From NCBI GenBank assembly GCA_021234155.1, contig JAJEKV010000216.1, positions 1 to 64,000 of the forward strand: a stretch of 64,000 bases of DNA, written 5' to 3'. The DNA is from Isoetes taiwanensis. Its lineage: Eukaryota; Streptophyta; Lycopodiopsida; Isoetales; Isoetaceae. Below, piece after piece: positions 11,876-23,727 of the stretch. The notes under the pieces are model-generated. The model made no database searches and had not been told where the DNA came from. It worked only from the letters and a program-made list of their open reading frames with translations. Every line of letters starts with the position of its first letter. Within the stretch, counting starts at the first letter, position 1. The position numbers were made by a program, and so were the translations under genes.

Positions 11876-14800
11876 TTACCAAGCAGCCAAGTCACTCATG
11901 ATGGACATGAATAGTACTAGAAACTCATCCGTTGAGTAATCTTGTGGAGTATAAGTTGGTGGATTTAGAGCCTGACCTTGATTATAAAAGCACTTAAGAG
12001 CATCATCATCTACTATTATGATGTCTTCTTTCTTGAGCCAAGCTCGATCCATCATAGTACCAAGATGTTTGACTAAGACTTGTTTGCCATCCGGATCTCT
12101 TGGATGTGGAAACTTTATACACTTACTTTGGTCCCAAATCGCCACAAAGTCTCGATTCATGCCCGTAAGTTGGTAACACCCTAAGTACATCAACATTTTT
12201 CGAAGTTGAGGACCAGATGGCAACTTCTCAAACAACTGAACGCCTCATTCATCATATCTTCTAAGTGTGGACGGTGATAGATCCACTTAGTATTCGATTC
12301 TAGAGGGACTTGAAGTCATCCCCCTAATAAGCTTCTTAGGAAACGCTTTTACATAGGACACCATTCGTGATCGAAGACAATGATTTTGTCACAAGCGGTG
12401 TGGAGCCCTGAATCATGGAAAAGAAAGAGTTAGCCATGCAAAAGTGGTCTGCAATACACGCCAAGTTTATTTTATCCTTCATATCGCGTGAATTACCTTT
12501 CATCGTCCGCCATCCCCGCCAGCTCATAGCGCCTACTTCACTCCCCTGATGCTTACCGCCGTAAGCATGAACTCCACGGTTTAGTTTGGACACGCTTCTT
12601 CTATGAAAGCTACCACAGGGTTTGATTCCTAACCCGAATGGTTGCACCTCGAGCTTGCATGATCATCCCTCGGCCGGTATCAAGAACTACCGCAAGCTGC
12701 ACTCCCTAAGCTGGATATTAGCTGGTGCAATGTTATCAAGCATGGACTTCATATTTTTCTCCATGGTCTCACGCCCCACGCGCTTAGCATTTTGGCCTCT
12801 CCTGGGGTTGCATTGCTTTTTGAACATTCTAGAGTTGCACTTGAGGCTTTTGTGAACTAGTAGTTCCGCCGCCTTTGTAAGGTACCAAAGCCAACGGGTT
12901 TTATCTTTCACAGACCCCAATCAGCCCGTGGCTAGTACCTTTTCAAAAAACACTTCAAGGAAATCCTCGGACTGGTCATCGCTGATCTAAACTTAAACAT
13001 CTTCTTGATGTCCGGCAGGCCTCTCTACCAATATACCCTCCAATATGCAATTCACAAAGAAGTGGTATCAAGTGGTGCAAATGCCTCAACAAGATAGCTT
13101 TCTAGATTGATTGCAAACCCATGTTTATTCAAGGGCCCATTTTCTTTTTTGTCAAGAATTCCAGAGTGATGTCTTTAGGTAGAGATTAGGAACATCAAAT
13201 TCCTTGCATTCATTTGCTTCATCCTCATCATCCGCTTTGAAGACATTTTTCAAGTTGGGTTCATCTAAAAGAAAACACCGCCATGTACCTTTATCCGATG
13301 CCCCCTTGCTCTTAGCTACCTCTATAGTCGCCTATCCGCACAAGGGATATCATTATGAAGATTATACAAGCTTTTAAATCGTGATCCTCAAATCAAAGAT
13401 CCTTTGTCTCAAAGAGAAGAGAACCTTTCCTAAACGACCTTTAGGCATTCCAAGTCGATGAAGCCACCAAAGCATGCATATGAGGCTCTCCGGGGGCATA
13501 TGATGACAATAGTAAAGAGCTTTGAAAGTTGTTAAGCCTATGCAAACTACTAAAGAAATCGTACTCTACCCTTTGAGTCATCCCCTTCTCTCTTTTGCAG
13601 TCCGCTATCTAATACAAACAAAGAGAAATATTAATGCAGGGCCTATTGTTGTATCGGGTAGGAGACCTTTATAGCCGTGAGAGACCGGAGGTATTGAGGT
13701 AAGTCACCACCAACATGTCAGGACGGCAACCTTTCTTCTCGGGTTCAGCCATCACCTTATCTCGATAGCTTTATGGTGTGCCGTTATTTTTGATTTTCGC
13801 TTTGGGCGTAAATTCCTTGACCAAAAGACGTTTTTTTTGATGTCATCAGCAGACACGCCATACTTGTCTAGCAGGCCGACTTGCAACAATGTTACATCAC
13901 CCAGATAGCTTCTGAAGTTCTTCACCAACCGCTACCTTCATAACTCGTGATGTTCTTTTTATATGAGTGCAACAATCAATGAAGGACATTTTGTCCTTAA
14001 CTAAGAAGCCTTCTTGTACAAAACTTCTTTGTTTATGCATTGATTTAACAACCAAATGATTTCATCATCTTGAAGGCCCTGTACTTTCCTCATCTCCATA
14101 GTCTTGAGATCAAATATTGAAGTATCTTGAGGAGGCACTCTTCCCATTGGGTCTAGTAGCTGTTTTCGAAAGCATAAGCATCCCGAACTTCGTTCCACGC
14201 CCCGTGACTTCGGCCCTTAGCGAAAGACGATCTTGTAGGCATCTCAGGACCTCTCCGAAGCTGCTTCAGACGCCTCACCGCTTCCTCCCCCGCTTTTTTT
14301 TTTCCTGCTTTTTTGCCCTTGGTTTTTATCTTGGATGATAGTCCGAGCCAAGATCTTTTCCAATGCCTTAAACTCCTGACTTCGCTCCTCCCTTTGTTTC
14401 GCGTGGGTCTTCCATATTCTATCCATTCTTTGCGGCATGACGGAGTTGTTCCACATAAGGGGCACGCGGTAAGGAAAGCATGTCAGCCAATATGAGCGGG
14501 GCATGTACTAAGCTTTTTAGATCAAGCAAGCGGGATGTCGTGAAACGTCCAAAGCCGAAATGCCGCTACCGGCGTGTATTCATGCTTGCCAACCGGCGTG
14601 TATTCGGCGTCAGCGTTAAACAAGATGAAATATCGCCACGGGCCCTTGATAACATCTCTTCGCCGATCAAAACCGCGTGTTTTGATCAGTAGCGATATTG
14701 CCAATTCGCGTGTGGCGGTATTCATCTTGACAATACGATTTAATACACGAATACCAATTGGCAAGATGAATACACGCCAAAGCGCCAATTGGCCCCGGTT

Positions 14801-16640
14801 GACACCGGACCTAGTCTACCACCGCTATTCCTACTTGATATATCCGACTCTATTCCACCTAATATGCTAACCTTTTATAAAGAAAGACTTCCATTTCGCT
14901 CAATGTTGCACTAATCTACGCCAGTCCTCTAGGTATGGGGCTTAAGAAACCTCACATTGGGTTGTAATGTAGCAGATACATTGTTTGTCCAGTTTGTTTA
15001 GGCCTGCTTGGATAGGGATCGCTGTGCCTCAATAGAATGTTGTCCGGCCAATAATAAGGAAGCATACATTAGGTTCTCCAACGTTAGCTCCTCTAGTGTT
15101 GTCCATCGGAGTGGAGCATCCTTTTTCTTATCCCAAGGAAGCACGCCAGTCGGCATAGGAACTTGGTCCGATTCCTCACCATCGCCTCAAGATTTCTAGC
15201 ATGCTGTGGTCATACCTCCCCGCTAACAAGACTTGACTTATGTGATCTCACCCAGACGGTCAACATGGATGGATGTGTAAAAGTTTGGCCAAGTCGGTAG
15301 TTGTTAATGCGATACTTGACTAGCCTACTCATTGCCTCCACCTGTGATTTCTTTTCGAGTCATTTTCCGCCACAATGCCATCAATCGCAAGGTACCGATG
15401 TCCTTTCCTAAGTCCAGCAATCTTCGTACATCCCTCGAGTATCATTTTGATGCTTCAACTCTTCCGTGTAGTAACTTGGTGAAGGTCCTCGCAAAGCTCT
15501 CCTCTCACCGCAGATACCCCTTCATTAATAGAAACTGGAGGAGGGACAATATTTTGAGGCCATCCATACTTGAAACATGACTCAAAGACTCACGCCCTTC
15601 TTCATCGGGACCATCTTTGAAAGCAGCTTGCCCCGCATGTGTAAATCTGACAGATCTTTCTTGTGGTTCTTCACAACCTCCACTAGGAGTTGACAACATA
15701 TGTCATCCCCGCTCCTCACAAGTGATAAGAATACCTTGTTTCTTCATAAGATCGGTCTCTTTCTTCCCGAGTGTAACACAAGATCCACCTTACCATTTGT
15801 TTTGCCTACATCAATATACCACCCGCGACCGCCATCCATCTTCTTTCGGGGCATGGAGGATCAGGTTCAAGCCTTCCGATAATGGATCCGCTTATCATCC
15901 ATCGACAACGCATAGGATAATCGCCATTCCTCATTAGGGCTTTCCTTCTTCCGGTGGAGTTGGAGCTCACTGGAGTATCTTCCCAGCCTCTTGCTTTCTT
16001 AGGAGGAGGTGTAGGAGCTACCAATCGGTTTTGTCTCTTCCTCCTTGCAAACGAGGGTGCAATACACGCTTAGCGCGATTTTGAGTGGTCATCCATTCCA
16101 GCCAGGCTAAAGTACAGAATGGCATACAGTCACCAATTACAGACATGCACTCATGGCAAGGCGTACAATTACATCATGCTGAATGCAGACACTCAAGGCA
16201 GCCAACTAAACACGGTCATACTACTTTACACGTAGGTGGACAATTTATAGACGTAATGCTTAATCACGAAAGGTGACAATTTAACACAGGAAGGACATTA
16301 ATTATGCAGATGCAAATTCAAGTCACTGCAGAAATGAGCAGCTAAAGAAATGATAGATAGGAGTGTGAGCAGCTATAGAAATTTAAGTCACTGCTACAGA
16401 AATAATAGATAGGAGTATAAGGCGTAAGATTTATTGACAAGAATACAAAGCAAACACCGCACACTAATCGAAAGCAATGAACAATGAATGAATAAATACG
16501 GAAGCATGACAATACCGACCTTGAGCATCTTCGGTCGTGGCCTGAAGTTTGGAGCAAGACGACCTTTGGGCGGCATCTTCGCTGATGATCTTGAGCTCGA
16601 GTTCTTGAGTTCTTGAGCGCCTCGAGTTCTTTGAGCCGCC
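11876..16640 (-). pseudogene. unrecognised minus-strand gene of the 11.4 kb transposon
   Basis: Open minus-strand pieces line up through this interval: 11,876-12,235 (119 residues, the longest, ending in a stop), 12,336-12,647, 12,687-12,920, 14,001-14,198, 14,522-14,788, 15,505-15,699 and 15,806-16,024. A plausible start is an ATG at about 16,577 opening MPPKGRLAPNFRPRPKM, followed further in by a basic, proline-rich segment (APTPPPKKARGWED) near 16,010. I recognise no domain. Position inside the element and divergent arrangement with the plus-strand transposase suggest a second element-encoded protein, or captured host sequence. Exon borders were not resolved, and frame breaks are frequent. 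Confidence 0.4.
14568..14780 (+). repeat. repeated CGGCGTGTATTC motifs in direct and inverted orientation
   Basis: accggcgtgtattc occurs at about 14,569 and 14,590. Inverted forms (gaatacacgcc) lie near 14,769, with related tacacgaata at 14,742. The arrangement gives a potential long hairpin of about 200 bp. Confidence 0.5.
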
Positions 16641-16659
16641 TCGAGCAAGTCGGCAATCA

Positions 16660-17116
16660 AAAGCAAGAAATGGCATTCAAAAAACTTATATAGATTTCCA
16701 TGCTTCCGATTAGGGTCGGCTTTGATCGACGAAGTTTCATTCAGGATCGACTTTTGATCGACGGTCCGATAGAAGCGAAGGTTTTAAATTTCGCTGGATC
16801 GACTTTTAATCGACGGTCCGATAGAAGCGAAAGTGGTTATTTAAATATCGTGGATCGACTTTTTAATCGACGGTCAGCAATCTTACGATTGGGCCTAATG
16901 GGCGGACGCGATCGTGTCGAAAAATAAATGGCTCTGACGATCGTAGATTATGAAATCCCACAATTAGATTTCACCAGCCGCTAAAAAGCGAAGACAATTA
17001 ACGGATAATTTGAAACTACCACCTAATCTTGCCGCAACCTTTCTTGTCATTCGAACTCGAAGAACTAGGAAGAACTCAAAGAACTCCGAAGAACGGGAAG
17101 AAGCGGCGCCGAAGCG
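16660..17116. promoter_or_regulatory. candidate divergent promoter with about 55-bp tandem repeats
   Basis: This interval separates the putative minus-strand start near 16,577 from a plus-strand ATG at 17,117. It contains three spaced units beginning ggatcgactttt (16,744, 16,795 and 16,851) with conserved atcgacggtc and, in two of them, cgatagaagcgaa. Flanking it on both sides are purine/pyrimidine-biased stretches with repeated gaactc/gaagaac words in mirror orientation (16,590-16,650 and 17,045-17,100). Such repeats are typical binding sites for an element's own transposase, but no function is shown here. Confidence 0.45.
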
Positions 17117-17133
17117 ATGTCGAGCGCCTTCAT
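17117..17133 (+). CDS. candidate short first exon of plus-strand transposon gene
   Basis: ATG at 17,117 opens MSSAF and runs into a consensus splice donor (gtaagt at 17,134). It stands at the right edge of the divergent promoter and points toward the transposase remnant at 20-22.6 kb. A GC-rich leader precedes it. It is supported only by position and the donor match. Confidence 0.35.
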
Positions 17134-17598
17134 GTAAGTTCATCTACTCTTCCGGTAACCCAAGCTCCAAATTAATCCCATGATCTTGCGACATTGAACG
17201 GGGTTGGAGAAGAATGTTACATCGATTTATTTAATTTGAAGAGGAGGGTGGAAATTGCAAGATAGAATCACGATCCGAAGCAATCCGCCATGGAGTTCCT
17301 CTTGAAATGATCATGTGAAGATCCTAGTAACCAGTTGCCATTTCAACGACAAAGCATTACCCAGAGGGCATCCTGATGGAGACACAGGTGGATGAAAGCA
17401 TCGAACCTTTGTTGCATGGCCAAGAATTCGCTTAAAGAAGATGAGTTCCATTTTCTTGGAAGACATAGAGGAAGATACATCGTAAAAAGTAGATTGAGTG
17501 CTTATACTAAGATGCACAAGCCGATTCTCATCATATGCATGAAATTTAAACGATTGCATACCAGACCATTCATTCACAATTTCAAAACTATAAGGCCC

Positions 17599-17925
17599 GC
17601 AGCACTGCACCATTCAGGAATTTAATTACATCCGCTCTAATCAAATCTTCGTTCTAACAAGATAAACCGCATACAAGATTCTCGCAAATAAGATGGTGCA
17701 AACTATTGGGATATTACCCAAAATGGCTTCGAGGTCTGGCCGACTGCACTATTCAGAATTTAATTACATCCGTGTTATTCATCTGTGTGTTGTTCCTCGG
17801 TAATCTCAAATGCCGCAATAATAGCCTCAAATGTCGTTGTAACAAGATAAACCGGCATACAAGATTCGCAAATAAGATGGTGCAGCTATTGGGATATTAC
17901 CCAAAATGGCTTTGAGGTCCGCAAC
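17599..17925 (+). repeat. tandem duplication
   Basis: A segment reading 'aacaagataaacc..catacaagatt' and 'gggatattacccaaaatggct' occurs at 17,656-17,733 and again at 17,839-17,912. A linked piece, 'ttcag.aatttaattacatccg', occurs near 17,612 and 17,752. Confidence 0.75.
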
Positions 17926-18241
17926 TCTAATTCTCACCTTTAGCATTCTCCATTTCAAGCCCTCCGTGAGCACGACACTACTCATTGAATAAGCTTATGC
18001 TTGTAATCTATAATCGCACATGAGGAACTTCAAAGTTGAATATGCCGTGTGTATGTTCAATTGAATACGCCGCCAGAGCTTAATTCATAAATCTGTAAGT
18101 TAGAGAGAAAAACAAATTAGTGATTTCGCTTAGCACTACCGGGCATTAGCAGAAGTCTTATGATTTGTAAACTCATTTAATGCATTAAAAAATTTAGCAG
18201 GTCTTTGTTAGGAAATATTAAGATACGAAATATTAAGGTAC

Positions 18242-18317
18242 AGGTCCAATACATGCCTGGCGTGGATTGGATAAAGCTAATTACTGTATGCAATTCACGC
18301 CAGGCGTGTATTGGACC
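18242..18317. repeat. near-perfect inverted repeat (about 22-bp arms)
   Basis: ggtccaatacatgcctggcg at 18,242 is mirrored by cgccaggcgtgtattggacc ending at 18,317, around a 32-bp centre. It could form a strong hairpin or be a tiny foldback element nested in the 11.4 kb transposon. Confidence 0.8.
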
Positions 18318-18444
18318 TATACAATTAAAATTTTTTTGCACACAATAATATTTTCAACCCTCGCATGCTTTCACTTCAGCTCTCTCAAAATTAAGAATGT
18401 TTAGAGCTAATTCAAAACATGTTCGAACAAATTACGCTTATGCT

Positions 18445-18675
18445 TTCAAAATAGAGTTGACACTAAAGAAACATATTGCAGTCATTAAATCCTTGTATTG
18501 CCATTGAAAATTTTTACATTAGGCCTTTTATTAGAGTTGCCAGAATTCAAAACAGGCTGAAGAAATTACAGTTCTGCTTTCAAGTTAGAGTAGAAACTAA
18601 AGAAACATATTTAAGTCAGTAAATCCTTGTATTGCCATTGAAAACTTTTACATAAGGCCTTTTATTAGAGTTGCC
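18445..18675 (+). repeat. tandem duplication, period about 132 bp
   Basis: Two diverged copies share 'actaaagaaacatatt', 'aaatccttgtattgccattg' and 'aggccttttattagagttgcc'. The copies cover about 18,445-18,545 and 18,577-18,675. Confidence 0.8.
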
Positions 18676-18815
18676 CAGCTCTGTGTTACAAAATTACAGA
18701 AGTTCTAGGCAGTTTAAGGAGATGCCTAGCTCCATTCATAATCATCATTTGAGGCCTTTTTTGGAGATGCCCACCGGGCTCTTCTGAACCAAAAACTAAA
18801 TAACAAAAACAAAAA

Positions 18816-18998
18816 TCAGCCCTCTACCTCCTCCTCCTCTTCTTCCTCCTCCTTTTCTTCCTCTGAGCTTTCATCTGCCATCTCTCCAAGGATGTCTTCG
18901 GCAGCATCTTCGTCTTCGGAGGAGGAGAGGGCGTCCATAATCAGTTGCTTTTTTTCTTCTTCCAATTCCTCTCGCCATTCTTCATCGCCTTCCTCCAT
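18816..18998 (-). CDS. acidic low-complexity reading frame
   Basis: Sixty codons on the minus strand, half of them Glu or Asp, ending in a run of glutamates before a stop. It lies inside the 11.4 kb transposon on the strand of the unrecognised gene. It could be an exon encoding an acidic tail or merely a GAA/GAG-rich simple repeat that happens to stay open. I favour neither. Confidence 0.25.
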   Translation of the reverse strand: MEEGDEEWREELEEEKKQLIMDALSSSEDEDAAEDILGEMADESSEEEKEEEEEEEEVEG

Positions 18999-19899
18999 TT
19001 CTTCTTTTTTTCAAGCTCGTTCTCCATCTCCTCACCTGAATCTGCGGTGTGTGGGGGACTTCGTGGCTGCCGGGTGCTGGTGCTCAAATAATCTTTTCTC
19101 GGGCGAAGCTTGCCCTGAAGAAATAACTCCTCGCAATTATCCGGACTGTGGTGCGGAAGGCAGCCATGCCGGCATCTGCAGGATGGGGGGATAGACTTCT
19201 TGATCAGTTTTTGATCTCCTCTTCGCCTCTCGGGAGGCGAGTCCCACGGATGGAGCGGGATGAAGCGGGCAAAGATGGCTCACCATGGTAAGGGAAGGAA
19301 GGAAGAAAGGATTGGTGCTAGAAGAAAGAAAGGAAAAGGTGGAAAGAATGGAGGGTTTCATGCATGCAAGGTTTCTTATAGGCTAGATTGTAATTATGAT
19401 TCCATCACATCATACAAGATTTATATCCTATCTAATTAGCTATCATTACTTCTATTGAATTAATTGCGCCCTAGGTTATCATTAATTCTCTATAGAATTA
19501 CCCACATGTCAGCTATACTTAAAACCTATGTTTTCATTAATTTTGTATAATTACCTAGACCTCAGACCTATACTTACAAACAACTTTGGCCTCATCTAGA
19601 TTTACTTAACCTATACTTACCTCATTAGTACTACTAGCATACACCCTATGTTACCATTAATTTTGCAATAATTACCTACACCTAAGCTATACTACAACCT
19701 ATTTTTGGCTGCACTTACAACATATATTTGTCCATTTAATGGTTTTTTGGTATTTCTTAAAGTTCCTTTAATCGGTTCTCAAAATTACTTTGTCCTTTTT
19801 CGAACTAATATTAAGACATTTAACTTTATATAGGTGAAGCGTGTGGATCCTAAAAAGGGTAAAATGTAATACATATTCCCCAACATGTTTCAACATTGT

Positions 19900-22590
19900 T
19901 ACCACATGTTCTTATCACATTGTTACCCCATTGTAAACATTGTTCTTGTAGGTCAATGGTGTGGACCACCCAAAGGGTGTTGAGGCTGAGTCTACTAAGC
20001 AAATTATCCTCTACAGTAGGTTGGATTGGAAGAATAAGAAGGTGAAAGTGAAGCACCAATGTAATAAGGAGCTAGTAGGTGAAGGAACTATCATACTAGC
20101 TGATCCTATCCAAGTCGGCCAATGATGAAAGGTTAGGAGAGGATAAAGTGGGTGTGGCCATAACAAGTTTAGAAGAAAAATGGAAGGAAAAAGGGTCAAA
20201 TCACCAGGATTGCACTGCTTGTATTAAACAATTGAGGTTCCATGCATCATGCCATGGCCTATAGCCTGCATTGAGTTTATAGGAGAATTCCTTTTACCAG
20301 AGCGGAGAGGTTGTGGATGACATCGATTTTCTTAATGCACCTCCAATAGCTGCGCCAGACCACATTTTCAAAGAAGAGGGCACACTCAGTGGTGAAACAT
20401 TATCCTAGCAAGAGGTCCAAGTCAAGTAGTGATTATTCACGTGAAGCCTCGACTAAGGTAAGGGAATGGAATGTTGTTGGGCTAATTGTGTTCAGAAGTT
20501 TGAAATTGATGAATTGGTGGAAGCAAGAGCCACCTTCCAAGAGTATACTTGTGATGAGAGGAGGACTTACATGTACTCCATTCATGAGCTTGCACTTCAA
20601 GATGAAAATTTCCAAAGAAAAAAAAAATACCCAACTGCTAGGGACATGGATATGTAAAGTTGCATGGATACATATTCATGGCATTCCAATTTCATCTTGG
20701 CAAAATTGGCAAGCAAGTCATGCAAAGGGGAGTAAAATTGCATTACATGGAAATAATGGCATGTTGAGGCCAACTTCTAGGATCCCGGCTGCTAGGGATG
20801 CTTTTGAAAAATATGTCAATTCAATGCTAAGAATATGCCACATAAAAGTAGGAAAGATCAACAGAAAAAATAGTTGTCGACAAGACATTGCCATCCCATT
20901 GTACCCAGTAAGAGCATATTGGAGGAAGTGAATGCTTTGTTTGGAGAACTACGATACCTGCAATATCTCAACCCAACTTCAGAGACTATGGAGCAAGCAT
21001 TTCAAGCATGTCACTATAGACACTTCGAATAACTTTGCAAAGTGCAACTTGTGTGCTAAGTTGAAAGAGATTGTGGATAAGACCAAGCAACCAAGCCAAA
21101 GGGCTAAGATAAGGGAGCAAATGAAAGAACATTATCATGTTTGGAACCCAATAACTATGTTTATATTATACATGACAAGATGGATCAATCAAGACTTGTT
21201 TGCCAAAAGATAGTTACATACCCAAGCAAATCAATAGAGCTTATCCTTTGCAAGTCTCTCCGACAGTGCAATAGTGCATGGCTGGGGTGCCAATTTATTA
21301 TGGTCATTTTAGTTTGCAATTGTGGAGTGATGGTCCTGATTTTCATATTGGAAGTGTGATGAGGTCCTTGAGGAACTATAAGAGTGGTTATTCGGTGACC
21401 TCCACAACCCTCGAGGTGGTAGCCAACCACTCTTCAGTCCATTGTTGGATAGAAAGCCTAATAATTTAGAGAAGTTTACTAAGGCAAGGTTTAGGAAGTC
21501 AGGTGGTTCCCTGAACATGTTGGAGCCTCAAGTTCACATCCACAACCTCGAGATCTACCACCAAGGTTCCTCCTCCAACTTGACACCAGGCCGGACAGAA
21601 AAAAAAACAGTACATGTTCTCATTCCTATCTTATTTAACAGTTTGTGGGTGTCTTTGAAAGAGTGAATTTAGGGTTCTTAATGCCTGGACATACTCATGA
21701 GGAGGATGTGGATGCATTGTTTGGGAAGTATAGTGTGCGCTTGAAATCTCAAACCGTGACCAATCTTCCTAGACTAATGGAAGTTCTTAGTGAATGCATT
21801 TCACCTTCTCCTATAGGGTTGATCATACAAGAGGTGCCCGATTGGAAGAATTTTATCGGAAGGTTATGCTCTTGATATGGAAGGTCAATCTAGACCTCTT
21901 CGCATACACTTTCGGGTCATGGAAAATAAGCCAATAATGCAATGGAAGATGAGACCTTCAGATGATAAATGGAGGCCAGATGAGGGAGTACCTATATGGC
22001 ATTTAAGATGAAAAATGGTAAACCTAAGATTCCAAGGGTCAACCAAAAGCTCTTAAGCCTTTTGCAGAGGTGGATTCATTGCAAAGCACATTGACGGCAT
22101 TTCAACACGTGAAGTATTGGAAAAATAACCCCGATGATACCAACCTTGCATTGATAGATTATTGGACACATGTACATAGATTATTGGGACAAGTAGACAC
22201 ATCCTCTGATGAACTGAAAGATGGGTGGCTACCTAAGACCAGGTGGAGAGACTTGATAACACCTGAGGAAGTTGATGATGTGGTTAGTAGTATTCGCAGA
22301 AGTCGATGGCTCCTCCAGCTGCTGAAAAACACTATGTTGGTCCTAGGAAAGGAAGGCCTAAATATCTCGGGCTGGAGGATTATGATCCCAAAGATGACTT
22401 GCTTTGCCATCAATTTGCACTTATAGTACCAGAGCGAAAAGAGATATACCCTGTGTGGATGGGTTACACCATCTCAGAGGTTTGCAAAGAAGTAGGTGAC
22501 CGCGAATGTGAACAAAGTTCGTGGTGGAGTGGTGGTGTCCAAAGGCACCAGTTAAATGCAATGGAGGGAGGAAGAAAGGTATAGAGACTG
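19900..22590 (+). pseudogene. DUF7869-like transposase of the 11.4 kb element, frameshifted
   Basis: Pieces in three plus-strand frames assemble in order. About 20,475: a cysteine-bearing start (CCWANCVQKFEIDEL) and RRTYMYSIHEL. About 20,975: LWSKHFKHVTIDTSNNFAKC with NLCAKLKEI. About 21,143: PNNYVYIIHDKMDQSRL, a candidate first catalytic Asp. About 21,575: LDTRPDRK with MFSFLSYL, a candidate second Asp. 21,660-21,722: VNLGFLMPGHTHEEDVDALF. From 22,070 a C-terminal part runs to about 22,580 through one more frame change near 22,310. The order and the GHTHEDxDxxF signature match an uncharacterised eukaryotic protein family (DUF7869, named from memory) that I take to be DDE-like transposases. 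At least five frame breaks mean it is inactive or badly sequenced. Confidence 0.7.
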
Positions 22591-22911
22591 TTGGACAAAG
22601 AGATGGAAGAGAAACCCTATTGAAGGGGATGATTGGGTTGAGTTAGATACTATTTTGTTTTCATGGACCCCAAAGGTCATCCCAGGCAAGACTGCTAGGG
22701 TTACAATACACTGCAAGTGAGGAAGAAAGCTATGATATCTCTAGGGTCACTTCTGAAAAGTAATTGGCAATATGTAACTCGACATGCATATGTGAAATAT
22801 TTTTAATTTTTAATGCAATCATGTTGTGCTGTTATAAAAAAAAAAGTCACATTTTTGATGCAAATTTACTAACCCGGAAAAAGTTGCCGTGCCAAAATGG
22901 TCCAAAATCCC

Positions 22912-22947
22912 CGACATAAATCCAATTTAAATGAATGATGGTTATTC
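22912..22947 (-). repeat. right terminal inverted repeat with target duplication
   Basis: The inverted copy of the left terminus ends with ...gaatgatggtt at 22,943 and is followed by the target duplication ATTC (22,944-22,947). Confidence 0.85.
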
Positions 22948-23205
22948 ACCGTTTTTGGAAAAAGCTTTATGGATGAATACAAAGTGTCGTTGCTTTCAAC
23001 ATAAACCTAATTCAAAAGCAAGAGTAAGTCTACCTAGAGGAAGAGGAGAGCAGAGTCAATGCCTCGATGCTTCAACACTTTCGTAGATTGCTTAGGAGAA
23101 GCAAGAATAGGTTAGCCCGGTTTCAAAGTGGATCCCAATAACATGGGCCATCGGTTTTACACCCTATAGCAGGTTTGGAGCAATCATTAGGATATTCTTG
23201 GCATA

Positions 23206-23232
23206 CTAGTAAATTGCCCACCGTTGGTGGGC
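23206..23232 (-). mobile_element. Helitron-like 3' terminus
   Basis: Read on the minus strand: a perfect 7-bp-arm hairpin (GCCCACC aac GGTGGGC, 23,216-23,232), a 6-base spacer, CTAG, then T. A GC-rich hairpin just inside CTRR, inserted between A and T, is the hallmark of Helitron 3' ends. No helicase gene and no matching 5' TC end were identified. A close relative of the hairpin lies at 45,651-45,667. Confidence 0.5.
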
Positions 23233-23619
23233 TTTAGATGTAATTGTTCAACTTTTGTGATCATTCCATGTTATTGTTCACAAACAATCGGTTAGTAATG
23301 TGTTACCAGGTGTTTGAGGAGCCCCGTAAATTTATCGGATGAATTATGTTAAATCTGGCAATAATTTGGCAATTAGGATCCTCCAAATAAGCATTTAACG
23401 GGATCCATTTTTCACCAAGCATTAGGAAGACGGAGTCAAAAAGGGGACAAAAAATAGTGGTGCATATGAAGGTGGAAGCTAATTAATAAGGGCAAGGGGA
23501 CAGCGAGGCAAGCTCGACGCCGCGCCATAAACAAAGTTGATATTAAAGTTATTGTTGTGTGCGCGATATAAAGTGAGATACTCGTGATATTATAGGTTAT
23601 TATTTTAAAAGTAATAGTG

Positions 23620-23634
23620 CCCAGCCTTGCTGGG
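23620..23634 (-). repeat. hairpin with CACTATTACT flank, possible second Helitron-like end
   Basis: CCCAGC cag-type loop GCTGGG hairpin, followed on the minus strand by CACTATTACTTTT. The flank matches CACTATTACTAG at the end of the element finishing at 45,717, but the final AG is not present here. Confidence 0.3.
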
Positions 23635-23686
23635 ATTAGTTGCTAGCAAGTTCCATGGGCATAGTACACCATACAAACATTTTGGC

Positions 23687-23727
23687 AAAAAAAAAAAAAA
23701 AAAAAAACAAACAAACAAACAAACAAA
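23687..23727 (+). repeat. poly(A) and (AAAC)n tract
   Basis: About 21 A followed by five AAAC units. Confidence 0.85.

Larger units (their letters stand above)
11521..22943 (+). mobile_element. 11.4 kb DNA transposon with 4-bp target duplication, DUF7869-like transposase
   Basis: The left end begins AACCATCATTCATTTAAATT at 11,521. The right end is its inverted copy finishing at 22,943, and similarity continues to about 29 bp with one base of length difference. ATTC lies immediately outside both ends (11,517-11,520 and 22,944-22,947), a 4-bp target site duplication. Inside are a plus-strand transposase remnant (about 19,900-22,590), an unrecognised minus-strand coding region (11,876-16,640) and a repeat-rich stretch between divergent starts (16,660-17,140). 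A second, 2.0 kb element at 40,426-42,444 has the same termini and also duplicates 4 bp. Four-base duplications occur in a few superfamilies such as Sola, Chapaev and Ginger; I cannot place this element in one. Confidence 0.85.

Noticed and set aside
18892-19194. Serine-rich protein on the plus strand
   Set aside because: It is the antisense reading of a glutamate-rich GAA/GAG tract and has no independent support.
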